Assembly (NCBI RefSeq): GCF_946220915.1
Contig: NZ_CAMIHH010000026.1
Coordinates: 1 to 33,749 of the forward strand
Length of the DNA stretch: 33,749 nt
Reading direction: 5' to 3'
DNA from: an uncultured Flavobacterium sp.
Lineage (GTDB): Bacteria; Bacteroidota; Bacteroidia; Flavobacteriales; Flavobacteriaceae
A program made the position numbers and the translations under genes. Shown one piece after another: positions 1 to 6,384 of the stretch. Position 1 is the first letter of the stretch, and the number at the start of each line of letters is the position of its first letter. Below the pieces are notes generated by a model. It saw nothing but the letters and a program-made list of their open reading frames with translations, was not told the origin of the DNA and did no database searches.

Positions 1-363
1 GGGGAAATTCTATTTTATTTTGATATAAAAACTGTTGATGCCAAGCAGTTTCAGCCTTATGCAAAAGTAGTGGATAACTTTATGGTCATCCTTTTTGCCC
101 TGGTATTTTTCCACGAAAAAATAAATAGGTTCAGGGAATCAAAGTGGGATAATTTCCCTTTAAACGTTGTAGTTTTAGTTTTTTTTACCATCAACCTCAT
201 CTTTTTCCTGCCTTTCAATTTTTTAATAAATGAGAGTACCGGGTTGAAATTTTATTTTTGGCTCGGCAACCTTTTTATTACGGTATTTTTTTATGTGTAC
301 CTTATTTATTTGATTTGGAACAACGGAAGGCAGCAGGACCCCGGTGTAAAAACTATCAGGTAA
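1..363 (+). CDS. Membrane protein, C-terminal part (gene cut by window edge)
   Basis: The frame is open from base 1 to the TAA at 361-363, giving about 120 residues, so the true start lies left of the window; the GTG at 70 is only an internal start-like codon. Three very hydrophobic segments follow one another: around VIIFALVFF-like residues 28-37, VVVLVFFTINLIFFLPF in the middle, and LFITVFFYVYLIYLIW near the end. The tail (NNGRQQDPG) is polar. It reads like an integral inner-membrane protein of at least three helices. I do not recognise a family. It lies 75 bp before the histidine kinase on the same strand, so a sensory role linked to that two-component system is possible, but a promoter element sits between them. 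Confidence 0.6.
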   Translation, partial: GEILFYFDIKTVDAKQFQPYAKVVDNFMVILFALVFFHEKINRFRESKWDNFPLNVVVLVFFTINLIFFLPFNFLINESTGLKFYFWLGNLFITVFFYVYLIYLIWNNGRQQDPGVKTIR

Positions 364-404
364 TAACTTAGCCGATTTTCAGGACAAAACTCACATAATC
401 TTCC

Positions 405-412
405 TACTTTTG
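405..412 (+). promoter_or_regulatory. Bacteroidota -7 promoter element for the histidine kinase gene
   Basis: TACTTTTG fits the TAnnTTTG consensus exactly and lies 26 bp before the kinase ATG. No clear TTG -33 element is seen at the usual spacing. A GGGG/CCCC inverted pair at 412-429 follows it. Confidence 0.5.
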
Positions 413-438
413 GGGCATTACAATTCCCCGGTGAGATT

Positions 439-1191
439 ATGGAAAAATGGCAGGACCCCAAGGTAATTGCTATATGGATTACTATTATTGTTGCATTGGT
501 ATTTACCATCATCCTTTTTGTGGTAAAGATCATGCATGCGGGCTACAAGCGCATGACCGAAGCCAACCTGCGCGAGGTACAGACACGGCTGGAGCACCAG
601 AAGAAGCTCATGGAAACCAACCTCCAGGCGCAGGAAAAAGAACGCGGCCGCATTGCTGCCGACCTGCACGACAGCCTTATAGGCAAGCTTACGCTCATCC
701 GCATGAAAAGCCAGATAGGGGCGGCGCTTCCGGAAATCGAAGGGCTGCTGGGCGAAAGCATTACCGAGGCGCGCAGGATATCGCACGACCTTACCCCGCC
801 ACTGCTTGAGTTTTCCAGGGCTGAAGAGCTTATTGAGAATGTGCTGAACCCCTGGAAAGAAAAAATGGCAATAGAATTTTACAGTGATGTCCGGGTAAAT
901 GCAGACCTTACACCCGATGTTAAGATACAGTTGCTGCGTGTGGCACAGGAACTGCTTACCAACACAATAAAGCACGCAGAGGCCACAAAGGTACAAGTGG
1001 GTTTTCGCCATACGGATAAAGCCATAGTGCTCTCATTTAGTGATAATGGTAAAGGCTTTGATAGCCATCAGCTAAAAAAAGGCCTCGGCCTCAACAGCCT
1101 TGAGTTCAGGATGCAGTACCTCAATGCAAAATACAAGGTAAAATCGGCCATAGGAAAAGGTACCACCACTTTTATGGCAGCATCAGTATGA
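439..1191 (+). CDS. Sensor histidine kinase, NarL/LiaS type (HisKA_3)
   Basis: A 250-residue kinase expected to autophosphorylate a histidine and pass the phosphate to the response regulator 82 bp downstream. One transmembrane helix lies at about residues 10-30 and a coiled linker at 40-70. The dimerisation and phosphoacceptor motif ERGRIAADLHDS puts the histidine at H77. The HATPase domain has an N-box (ELLTNTIKHA, N175), a G1 box (DNGKGF, 202-207) and a GLGL motif (215-218), followed by the usual final strands ending in GKGTTTF. There is no periplasmic or PAS domain, so any sensing must be through the single helix or a partner, perhaps the membrane protein encoded just upstream. The length is short but normal for this type. 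The signal it detects is unknown. Confidence 0.9.
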   Translation: MEKWQDPKVIAIWITIIVALVFTIILFVVKIMHAGYKRMTEANLREVQTRLEHQKKLMETNLQAQEKERGRIAADLHDSLIGKLTLIRMKSQIGAALPEIEGLLGESITEARRISHDLTPPLLEFSRAEELIENVLNPWKEKMAIEFYSDVRVNADLTPDVKIQLLRVAQELLTNTIKHAEATKVQVGFRHTDKAIVLSFSDNGKGFDSHQLKKGLGLNSLEFRMQYLNAKYKVKSAIGKGTTTFMAASV

Positions 1192-1273
1192 GATTAAGAT
1201 AGGAGCAAGTTATGTTGGCACCCTTCCCGCTCAGTTAAAGAATAGCTGGGTGAGGGCCTAAATCAATCAACTT

Positions 1274-1948
1274 ATGGAAAACATTAAAATTGCAATTACC
1301 GATGACGATGCCCTGATTGTAAGCCTGCTGCAGGGCTACCTGCACAGCTGCGACGGCCTCGAGGTGCTTTTTACAGCCAATAGCGGCCCCGTGCTGCTGT
1401 CGCAGCTTGCCGATGCCGCCGTGCTGCCGGATGTACTTGTACTCGACCTTAAAATGGAAGGCATGGATGGCATAGAGGTTGCCGGCCACCTGAAAGCCGG
1501 TTATCCCGACATAAGGGTAATAGTGGTATCATCGCATTACCAGCGCAGCTTTATGGGCTTTATGCTCAAAACCGGTATCTCAGCTTTTTTACCAAAAGGC
1601 ATTTCGCCTATCGACCTGGTTGAGGTAATACGCACGGTACACCGGCAGGGCTATTACTTTAAGGAAGACCAGCTCGATGCCGTGCGCCAGCAGATATCGC
1701 CCAAATCGCCCAAACCCGCCCTCGAGGAAGACGATACCCTTTCTGACAGGGAAATAGAGGTGCTGCGCCTGATATGCCACCAGAAAACGGCAAAAGAGAT
1801 TGCCGACGAGCTGTTCCTTACCTCCCGTACAGTGGATGGGCATAAGAGTAACCTCTTCGCAAAAACAGGCGCTAAAAACATTGCAGGCCTTGTTATATAT
1901 GCCATTCAGCACGGATTCATCAAAGTAGAAGAGCTCCCTGTACTGTAA
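1274..1948 (+). CDS. Response regulator, NarL/FixJ family (receiver + LuxR-type HTH)
   Basis: A 224-residue DNA-binding response regulator and the evident partner of the kinase encoded just upstream. The receiver domain (about 5-122) has the acidic cluster D10-D12, the phosphoacceptor D58 in VLVLDLKMEG, the conserved serine at 86-87 and K108 in FLPKG. The LuxR-type helix-turn-helix (about 155-214) begins LSDREIEVLRL and contains the recognition-helix region SRTVDGHKSNL. The gene has its own ATG 82 bp after the kinase stop. A perfect 39-bp palindrome begins 11 bp after the stop codon; it could be a transcription terminator hairpin or a binding site for this dimeric regulator. Target genes cannot be told from the sequence. 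Confidence 0.92.
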   Translation: MENIKIAITDDDALIVSLLQGYLHSCDGLEVLFTANSGPVLLSQLADAAVLPDVLVLDLKMEGMDGIEVAGHLKAGYPDIRVIVVSSHYQRSFMGFMLKTGISAFLPKGISPIDLVEVIRTVHRQGYYFKEDQLDAVRQQISPKSPKPALEEDDTLSDREIEVLRLICHQKTAKEIADELFLTSRTVDGHKSNLFAKTGAKNIAGLVIYAIQHGFIKVEELPVL

Positions 1949-1958
1949 ATGACTACCC

Positions 1959-1997
1959 GTAGAAATTACCTGTTTTTCAAAAACAGGTAATTTCTAC
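1959..1997. repeat. Perfect 39-bp palindrome
   Basis: Two 19-base arms (left arm beginning GTAGAAATTACC, right arm ending GGTAATTTCTAC) are perfect reverse complements around a single central C. In RNA the T5/A5 next to the centre would form the loop. It begins 11 bp after the response regulator stop codon. There is no T-run after it, so it is not a standard intrinsic terminator; a processing or stabilising hairpin or a dimeric operator are alternatives. Confidence 0.85.
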
Positions 1998-2255
1998 CTA
2001 TGCCGGTTATTGGCTTCTGCCTACTTTTGACTCAGGATAAAAAACAATAATGTTATAGTTGCACAATACCATTAGGGTTATCCGTAAAAAAGCATGGCGG
2101 GGTTAATAATTCGGGTGTTACAAGCCCCTCAAAAAAACCGCACCTCCCTTACTGAATTATGTCTTACATAATCCTGCCGGCTTTTTTAAATAAACAGAGG
2201 ACTTTAGATACTTTGCCCCCAAAGTGCCTGCTAAGTTTTGATTTTTATAGATGTT

Positions 2256-2289
2256 GGCAGCGGGTGTGGTAGCCCGCTGCCTTTTTTTT
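2256..2289 (+). terminator. Rho-independent terminator
   Basis: A 9-bp GC-rich stem, GGCAGCGGG (2256-2264) with CCCGCTGCC (2273-2281), has an 8-base loop and is followed by eight T. It is the strongest terminator in the window and does not directly follow any coding gene. Confidence 0.85.
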
Positions 2290-2401
2290 GCCCGCTATTC
2301 AAACCTATAGCTTGTTCTTTGTTACACACATGCCGGTAATAAATAATTTAAAGATTTACTAAATTAAGGGCATGAGGTATTTTACATATTCGCGGAAATG
2401 G

Positions 2402-2409
2402 TATATTTG
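2402..2409 (+). promoter_or_regulatory. -7 promoter element
   Basis: TATATTTG matches TAnnTTTG and lies 20 bp before the ATG at 2430. The -33 region (around 2381, TTTAC) is a poor match to TTG. Confidence 0.55.
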
Positions 2410-2429
2410 GAACTTAAACACAATAAACA

Positions 2430-3215
2430 ATGAAAAAAATCACAACACTGGCAGTTGCCTTCGTTATGGCACTGGGCATGAAGGCGCAGGAAGTTAATTT
2501 TAAGCCGGAGTACAAGGCCAACACAACGTACACACAAACAATGGTAACCTCAAACAAGGTAGGGATTGTGTACGAAGGTACTGATGAGCCAATGGAGCAG
2601 GAGTCTACCACCACCATGACCCATACTACCCAGGTAGGCAAGGCGGTAAATAATGAGTTGCCTTTTGTAACCACAATGTCGATGGATGCAAGCCAGCCGG
2701 GTGCGGAGATGATCAACGGTGCCAAAATGATAGGAAAGGTAAAGGCAGGCAAACCGGTTTTTGAATCGATAGATGCGCCAAATATGCCGGACCAGGTTAA
2801 AGACATGATGAAGGGAATGATGGAGCAAGGCTTGTCAAATGTGTTCCTCCCTGCAAAAAAGCTTAAGGCTGGCGATAGCTTTGTGCATGAAACGCCTATG
2901 GAGATACCGCTTGGGGCAGTTAGTATGAAAATGAAGGACGTTGCCACATACAAGCTGAAAAAAGTAGAGGGACGCAAAGCGATATTTGATGTTTCGCACG
3001 TTATCACGCTTCAGGCTAAGGTAGAAGGTCAGGATATGAACGGTTCGGGTACCGGATCGGGCGAGATGGTGTATGATATGGACCATAACTACCCGGTGCA
3101 GAATGATGCCAAGGTTAACATGGATATGAGCTTTGAGGCGCAGGGCATGAAAATGACCATGAAAACCACCAATGACACTAAAGCATCTACCGTGATTACG
3201 CCGGGAAAAAAATAA
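2430..3215 (+). CDS. Secreted protein of unknown function (possibly DUF6263-like)
   Basis: 261 residues starting with a typical signal peptide (MKKITTLAVAFVMALGMKAQ), so it is probably exported to the periplasm or outer membrane. The mature part is rich in beta-prone, Thr- and Met-rich stretches. Features include KAGDSFVHETPMEIPLG in the middle and repeated KMTMKTTNDTK-like strands at the end, which resemble the secreted DUF6263-type proteins of Bacteroidota; that assignment is from memory of the pattern only. There are no cysteines or visible catalytic motifs. It is monocistronic, with its own -7 element just upstream and an intrinsic terminator 20 bp after the stop. Confidence 0.8.
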   Translation: MKKITTLAVAFVMALGMKAQEVNFKPEYKANTTYTQTMVTSNKVGIVYEGTDEPMEQESTTTMTHTTQVGKAVNNELPFVTTMSMDASQPGAEMINGAKMIGKVKAGKPVFESIDAPNMPDQVKDMMKGMMEQGLSNVFLPAKKLKAGDSFVHETPMEIPLGAVSMKMKDVATYKLKKVEGRKAIFDVSHVITLQAKVEGQDMNGSGTGSGEMVYDMDHNYPVQNDAKVNMDMSFEAQGMKMTMKTTNDTKASTVITPGKK

Positions 3216-3235
3216 ACAATTGACATTATAGCACT

Positions 3236-3264
3236 AAAGGGCCTTTTTGGCCCTTTTGCATTTT
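3236..3264 (+). terminator. Rho-independent terminator
   Basis: The perfect 8-bp stem AAAGGGCC / GGCCCTTT has a T5 loop and is followed by a T-rich tail. It ends transcription of the secreted protein gene; the ychJ ATG follows within 10 bp. Confidence 0.8.
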
Positions 3265-3272
3265 AGAAAGCC

Positions 3273-3650
3273 ATGGAAAAAATAAGTTGTTATTGCAGGT
3301 CGGGAAAATCATTTGGCGACTGCTGCGAGCCCTTCCTGGCAGGAAAAGCACATGCCCCAACTGCCGAGGCGCTCATGCGGTCCCGCTATTCGGCTTATGC
3401 CTTACAAAATGCCGGATATCTTTGGGAAACCACCGCTCCCGCAATGAGGAAATATCATAGCAAAAGTGCCATACTGCAATGGGCAAAGGCAAACCACTGG
3501 ATGAAGCTGGAGGTAATGAATGCAACCGAAGATGAGGTTGAATTTAAAGCGTACTATATCGACGGCAGGCTACAGGCGCAGGTGCACCACGAAAAATCTA
3601 CGTTTATTAAAATTGGCGGAAAATATTTTTACCGGGATGGCGAATATTAG
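3273..3650 (+). CDS. ychJ: YchJ family protein (SEC-C zinc-binding motif)
   Basis: 125 residues, the usual length for the YchJ/UPF0225 family, in which a SEC-C metal-binding motif is followed by an NTF2-like fold. The SEC-C motif is intact at the N-terminus, with C6, C8, C17 and C18 in CYCRSGKSFGDCCEPF. The family signature follows in AEALMRSRYSAYAL (31-44), and the C-terminal half (HHEKSTFIK, YFYRDGEY) is typical. The cytoplasmic role of the family is not established. The gene starts right after the terminator of its upstream neighbour and no clear promoter is seen, so it may depend on read-through or on a weak promoter inside the preceding gene. Confidence 0.9.
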   Translation: MEKISCYCRSGKSFGDCCEPFLAGKAHAPTAEALMRSRYSAYALQNAGYLWETTAPAMRKYHSKSAILQWAKANHWMKLEVMNATEDEVEFKAYYIDGRLQAQVHHEKSTFIKIGGKYFYRDGEY

Positions 3651-3786
3651 ATTTATTTTCGGCTTAATTGTTTTTTTGTAGATTTTATCATTTCGTGATA
3701 TAGCCGTATTTACTGGGTAATGCATAAAATTTTTCAACCGGTTTTTACAGTGTAATAAAAAATCCATTATCTTCATTTTATATTTT

Positions 3787-3806
3787 AGGTGTAAAATTTT
3801 ACGCCT
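3787..3806. repeat. Near-perfect 20-bp inverted repeat upstream of AIM24-family gene
   Basis: AGGTGTAAAA is followed directly by TTTTACGCCT, reverse complements with one mismatch (a G-T wobble in RNA), 46 bp before the ATG at 3852. With no loop it would suit a dimeric DNA-binding protein better than an RNA hairpin. Confidence 0.45.
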
Positions 3807-3851
3807 GCAAAGCCCTGTTTAATAAAAGTAATCAATCAAACAACCAATACA

Positions 3852-4649
3852 ATGAAAGCACACGAAATTGACTACCAGATTTACGGTGAGGAAATGCAAT
3901 ATGTAGAAATAGAGCTCGATCCTCAGGAGGCTGTCGTGGCCGAGGCCGGCAGCTTTATGATGATGGACACCGGCGTACAGATGCAGACTATCTTTGGCGA
4001 TGGTTCCAACCAGAATGAAGGTTTTATGGGCAAGCTGTTCTCGGCAGGCAAAAGGCTCCTTACAGGTGAAAGCCTGTTTATGACCGTATTCCTTAACCAA
4101 TACCACGGCAGGCGCAAAGTAAGCTTTGCATCGCCTTTCCCGGGAAAGATCGTGCCTATCGACCTGACTCAGTTCAAGGGTAAGTTCATCTGCCAGAAGG
4201 ATTCGTTTCTTTGTGCAGCCAAGGGTGTTACGGTTGGCATCGAGTTTTCGCGCAAGCTCGGCAGGGGCTTGTTTGGCGGCGAAGGATTCATTATGCAGAA
4301 GCTTGAGGGTGACGGCCTTGCATTTGTACACGCTGGTGGCACGCTGGCACGCAAAGAACTCGGCGCTGGCGAGATCCTAAAAGTTGATACCGGCTGCATT
4401 GTTGGCTTTTCGCAAACGGTAGATTATGACATTGAGTTTGTGGGCGGGATAAGGAACACGATATTTGGTGGCGAAGGCTTGTTTTACGCCACGCTTACCG
4501 GACCGGGCACGGTATATGTGCAGTCGCTGCCGTTTAGCAGGCTGGCGGGCAGGATATATGCCGCAGCGCCACAGGGCGGAGGCCAGCAGCGGGGTGAGGG
4601 CAGCCTGCTTGGCGGGCTGGGCAACCTACTGGATGGCGATAACAGGTAG
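3852..4649 (+). CDS. AIM24 / TIGR00266 family protein
   Basis: 265 residues with the pattern of the TIGR00266/AIM24 beta-prism family: an early YVEIELDPQEAVVAEAGSFM segment, the GRGLFGGEGFIMQKL motif (about 138-152), AFVHAGGTLARKEL, and a second glycine-rich NTIFGGEGLFYATLTGPG segment. In bacteria these proteins have no proven biochemical function; the eukaryotic relative AIM24 is mitochondrial. There is no signal peptide, so it is probably cytoplasmic. The C-terminal 30 residues are rich in Gly and Gln (GGGQQRGEGSLLGGLG), a flexible tail common in the family. It stands alone, with a 20-bp inverted repeat upstream and a terminator downstream. Confidence 0.88.
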   Translation: MKAHEIDYQIYGEEMQYVEIELDPQEAVVAEAGSFMMMDTGVQMQTIFGDGSNQNEGFMGKLFSAGKRLLTGESLFMTVFLNQYHGRRKVSFASPFPGKIVPIDLTQFKGKFICQKDSFLCAAKGVTVGIEFSRKLGRGLFGGEGFIMQKLEGDGLAFVHAGGTLARKELGAGEILKVDTGCIVGFSQTVDYDIEFVGGIRNTIFGGEGLFYATLTGPGTVYVQSLPFSRLAGRIYAAAPQGGGQQRGEGSLLGGLGNLLDGDNR

Positions 4650-4670
4650 CTGCCGGGCAGGCAATATTTA

Positions 4671-4706
4671 AAAGAAGGGTAATGGCAAAGGCTGTTGCCC
4701 TTTTTT
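4671..4706 (+). terminator. Intrinsic terminator overlapping the next promoter
   Basis: AAAGAAGGG can pair with CCCTTTTTT, with an inner GGCAA/TTGCC stem, and the 3' arm is the T-run. It follows the AIM24-family gene by 21 bp and ends 16 bp before the next -7 element. Confidence 0.6.
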
Positions 4707-4722
4707 ATTGGCCCGCCTTTTG

Positions 4723-4730
4723 TATATTTG
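4723..4730 (+). promoter_or_regulatory. -7 promoter element for the inhibitor pair
   Basis: TATATTTG matches TAnnTTTG and lies 18 bp before the ATG at 4749. It argues for the start at 4749 rather than an upstream ATG at 4695, which would lie within the terminator. Confidence 0.6.
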
Positions 4731-4748
4731 AAAGGTAAAGCAAGTGTA

Positions 4749-5165
4749 ATGAAAAACCTTTTTGCCTTCATTTTGTCCCTCGTACCGTTTGCTGTTTTTG
4801 CACAGGATGAGGCCGTACAGCACTCCATAGATATAGCCCAAAAGAATTGCATAAAGCAGGCGGAATATGATGAAAAAGCTACTGCACAATGCCTGGTGGA
4901 AGCGCTGAAATCCTGGAAAGCTGAGGTAGAAACAAATTACCGGCAGCTGTATGCCCTACTTGACGAACCCGGACGCAAAAAGCTGGAAGAAGCAAGGAAA
5001 CAATGGCAGGAATATGAAGCCGCCGAGGATGTCCTTGCCCGCGAATTATACAGCGATAAAAATAAATATCCCTATGGCATTGTCCCGATAAGCCGCTCTG
5101 TAGACCTTTTGAGAATGCGGGCAGCCGACCTTAAGGAGTACTATGACTTGCTGGGGCGGCGCTAA
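4749..5165 (+). CDS. LprI-like secreted protein (lysozyme-inhibitor LprI/DUF1311 type)
   Basis: 138 residues from the ATG at 4749, chosen because it begins a clean signal peptide (MKNLFAFILSLVPFAVFAQ) and sits just after a -7 element. The mature part is helical and follows the LprI N-terminal-domain pattern: two cysteines (C34, C48) that can form a disulfide, then AQCLVEALKSWKAEVETNYRQL and a LDEPGRKKLEEARKQWQEYE helix. The prototype LprI of Mycobacterium tuberculosis inhibits lysozyme, but many family members are untested, so inhibition is an inference. The next gene starts 13 bp after the stop and encodes a putative protease inhibitor, so the two are probably co-transcribed. Confidence 0.75.
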   Translation: MKNLFAFILSLVPFAVFAQDEAVQHSIDIAQKNCIKQAEYDEKATAQCLVEALKSWKAEVETNYRQLYALLDEPGRKKLEEARKQWQEYEAAEDVLARELYSDKNKYPYGIVPISRSVDLLRMRAADLKEYYDLLGRR

Positions 5166-5178
5166 TCATAAAAAAATC

Positions 5179-5586
5179 ATGAAACCCATCCGCATCATTG
5201 TTTTTATTGTCACCCTGCTTATTACCCTGGGCGTGTTGTTTTATACCGATAGCCGTGACTACTATCCGCCCGGCGAAAATGCCTCCATTAAAGTGAAAGT
5301 TGGCGATACATTTATCATTAAGCTTGACGAGAACCCATCGGCCGGTGGCAAGAACTGCTGGCTCACGGGCATGAGATATGTAAAGCTGCTGTCGGCGGAG
5401 TTTGACCCCCGCTCTTCAGCCGATGGCGCAGGCGGGATCACGGCTTATACTTTTAAGGCTGCACTTAAGGGCATTGACACGCTTAAAGTTGCCAACTGCC
5501 GCCTGGCTGGGGAAAAATCCTGTAAAGATTATGACGGCAACAATACCAGGGCGGATAATATTTTCATTATCAATGTATCACAATGA
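5179..5586 (+). CDS. Chagasin-type (family I42) cysteine protease inhibitor homologue
   Basis: 135 residues with an N-terminal hydrophobic segment (about 4-22, IRIIVFIVTLLITLGVLF) that is an uncleaved anchor or signal peptide. The rest has the chagasin fold signatures: VKVGDTFIIKLDENPSAGG...W, where NPSAGG (52-57) and W61 correspond to the family's NP(T/S)xGxxW inhibitory loop, and GAGGITAYTFKAALKGIDTLKV (84-105), which matches the GxGG loop and following strands. Family members bind the active-site cleft of papain-like peptidases. Cysteines at 60, 107 and 115 are unusual for chagasin and may suit the periplasm. Start at 5179 avoids the upstream in-frame ATG at 5143, which lies inside the preceding gene. 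Inhibitory activity is inferred. Confidence 0.72.
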   Translation: MKPIRIIVFIVTLLITLGVLFYTDSRDYYPPGENASIKVKVGDTFIIKLDENPSAGGKNCWLTGMRYVKLLSAEFDPRSSADGAGGITAYTFKAALKGIDTLKVANCRLAGEKSCKDYDGNNTRADNIFIINVSQ

Positions 5587-5669
5587 ATTGATGCCCAAAG
5601 CAGAAAAACCTGACAGCGGTCTTTCGAGTTTCTGAACTTTCAATAATTTTGAAAGACAATTAACACTAT

Positions 5670-5683
5670 TTCGAAATATCGAA
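5670..5683. repeat. Inverted repeat TTCGA-n4-TCGAA upstream of tetR
   Basis: Perfect 5-bp arms around AATA, in the likely -33 region of the promoter of the TetR gene. It may be an additional operator half or coincidental. Confidence 0.3.
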
Positions 5684-5696
5684 GCCTGGTAATCTG

Positions 5697-5704
5697 TAAT
5701 TTTG
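5697..5704 (+). promoter_or_regulatory. -7 promoter element for tetR-aarF
   Basis: TAATTTTG matches TAnnTTTG exactly, 20 bp before the ATG. It overlaps the first bases of the inverted repeat at 5702-5720. Confidence 0.6.
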
Positions 5705-5720
5705 ATATACTAAATATCAA
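5702..5720. promoter_or_regulatory. Candidate TetR operator
   Basis: TTGATAT-actaa-ATATCAA has perfect 7-bp arms and covers the end of the -7 element and the expected transcription start, 4 bp before the TetR start codon. The position suits self-repression by the encoded regulator; this is an inference from placement and symmetry. Confidence 0.5.
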
Positions 5721-5724
5721 TTTT

Positions 5725-6384
5725 ATGGCTACGAAAAAAAATATAACCCCTGACAGGTCAGTGCTTATCAGCAAATATTCTGACCATTGCCTTACGCACG
5801 GCAGCAGGCCGGAGTCGGTTTTTAAATTCGCTATAGACCACGGTTTCGAAGAAGTATTGTTCTATCGCTATTTTTCATCTTTTGACGCACTCGAAAATGA
5901 ATTCTTTGTCGATATGTTCACGCACACCCTCGAAATACTCGAAAAGACTCCCTCGTATAGCGACTATTCGGGTATTGAAAAGATGTCGGCATTTTACTTC
6001 ACGTTTTTCGACCTTGCCACAGCCAACAGGAGCTTTGTGACATTCGCACTAAAGGAAGGCGGGCACACATTGCGCAACCTTGTCAAGTTGAAGAAATTCC
6101 GAAGGCTGTTCCTGGCGCATGCCGGAGCCGTACTGGAAAAACCTTTTGAAACGCATGGCCATAAGGTGGGCAAGGTGCAGGATGCCGCGCTTCGTGAAGG
6201 CGCATGGCTGCAGTTGCTCTCAATTCTAAAATTCTGGATGGATGATACTTCGCCGTCATTTGAAAAGACCGACATATTTATCGAAAAATCAGTGAAAGCT
6301 TCTGCCGACATTGTCTATAACAGCCCGCTCCAAAGCATTGTTGACCTGGGCAAATTCATCTGGAAAGAAAAATTCACCGCCTAA
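5725..6384 (+). CDS. TetR family transcriptional regulator
   Basis: 219 residues, normal for TetR regulators. The N-terminal region has the helix-turn-helix pattern around residues 27-60 (SVFKFAIDHGFEEVLFYRYFSSFDALENEFF), where YRYFSS..AL replaces the common YYYFKSKEAL. The remainder is all-helical and would hold the ligand and dimer domain. The stop codon overlaps the start of the UbiB-like kinase gene by one base (TAATG), so the two are translationally coupled, and the regulator probably controls the kinase along with itself. The ligand is unknown. An inverted repeat overlaps its promoter. Confidence 0.85.
   Translation: MATKKNITPDRSVLISKYSDHCLTHGSRPESVFKFAIDHGFEEVLFYRYFSSFDALENEFFVDMFTHTLEILEKTPSYSDYSGIEKMSAFYFTFFDLATANRSFVTFALKEGGHTLRNLVKLKKFRRLFLAHAGAVLEKPFETHGHKVGKVQDAALREGAWLQLLSILKFWMDDTSPSFEKTDIFIEKSVKASADIVYNSPLQSIVDLGKFIWKEKFTA

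Larger units (their letters stand above)
1949..2401. other. Long non-coding stretch with palindrome and terminator
   Basis: No credible reading frame lies between the response regulator and the next gene. The stretch holds the palindrome at 1959-1997, a perfect TAnnTTTG element (TACTTTTG, 2022-2029), a short hairpin TTATGT-ctt-ACATAA (2157-2171) followed by a GCCGGC plus T-run, and a strong intrinsic terminator at 2256-2289. The terminator is 308 bp from the nearest upstream stop codon, which suggests that a separate short transcript ends there. Confidence 0.5.

Noticed and set aside
418..1011. Open frame of 197 residues antisense to the histidine kinase
   Set aside because: The plus strand shows clear kinase motifs and codon use; the antisense frame has no signature and is a shadow.
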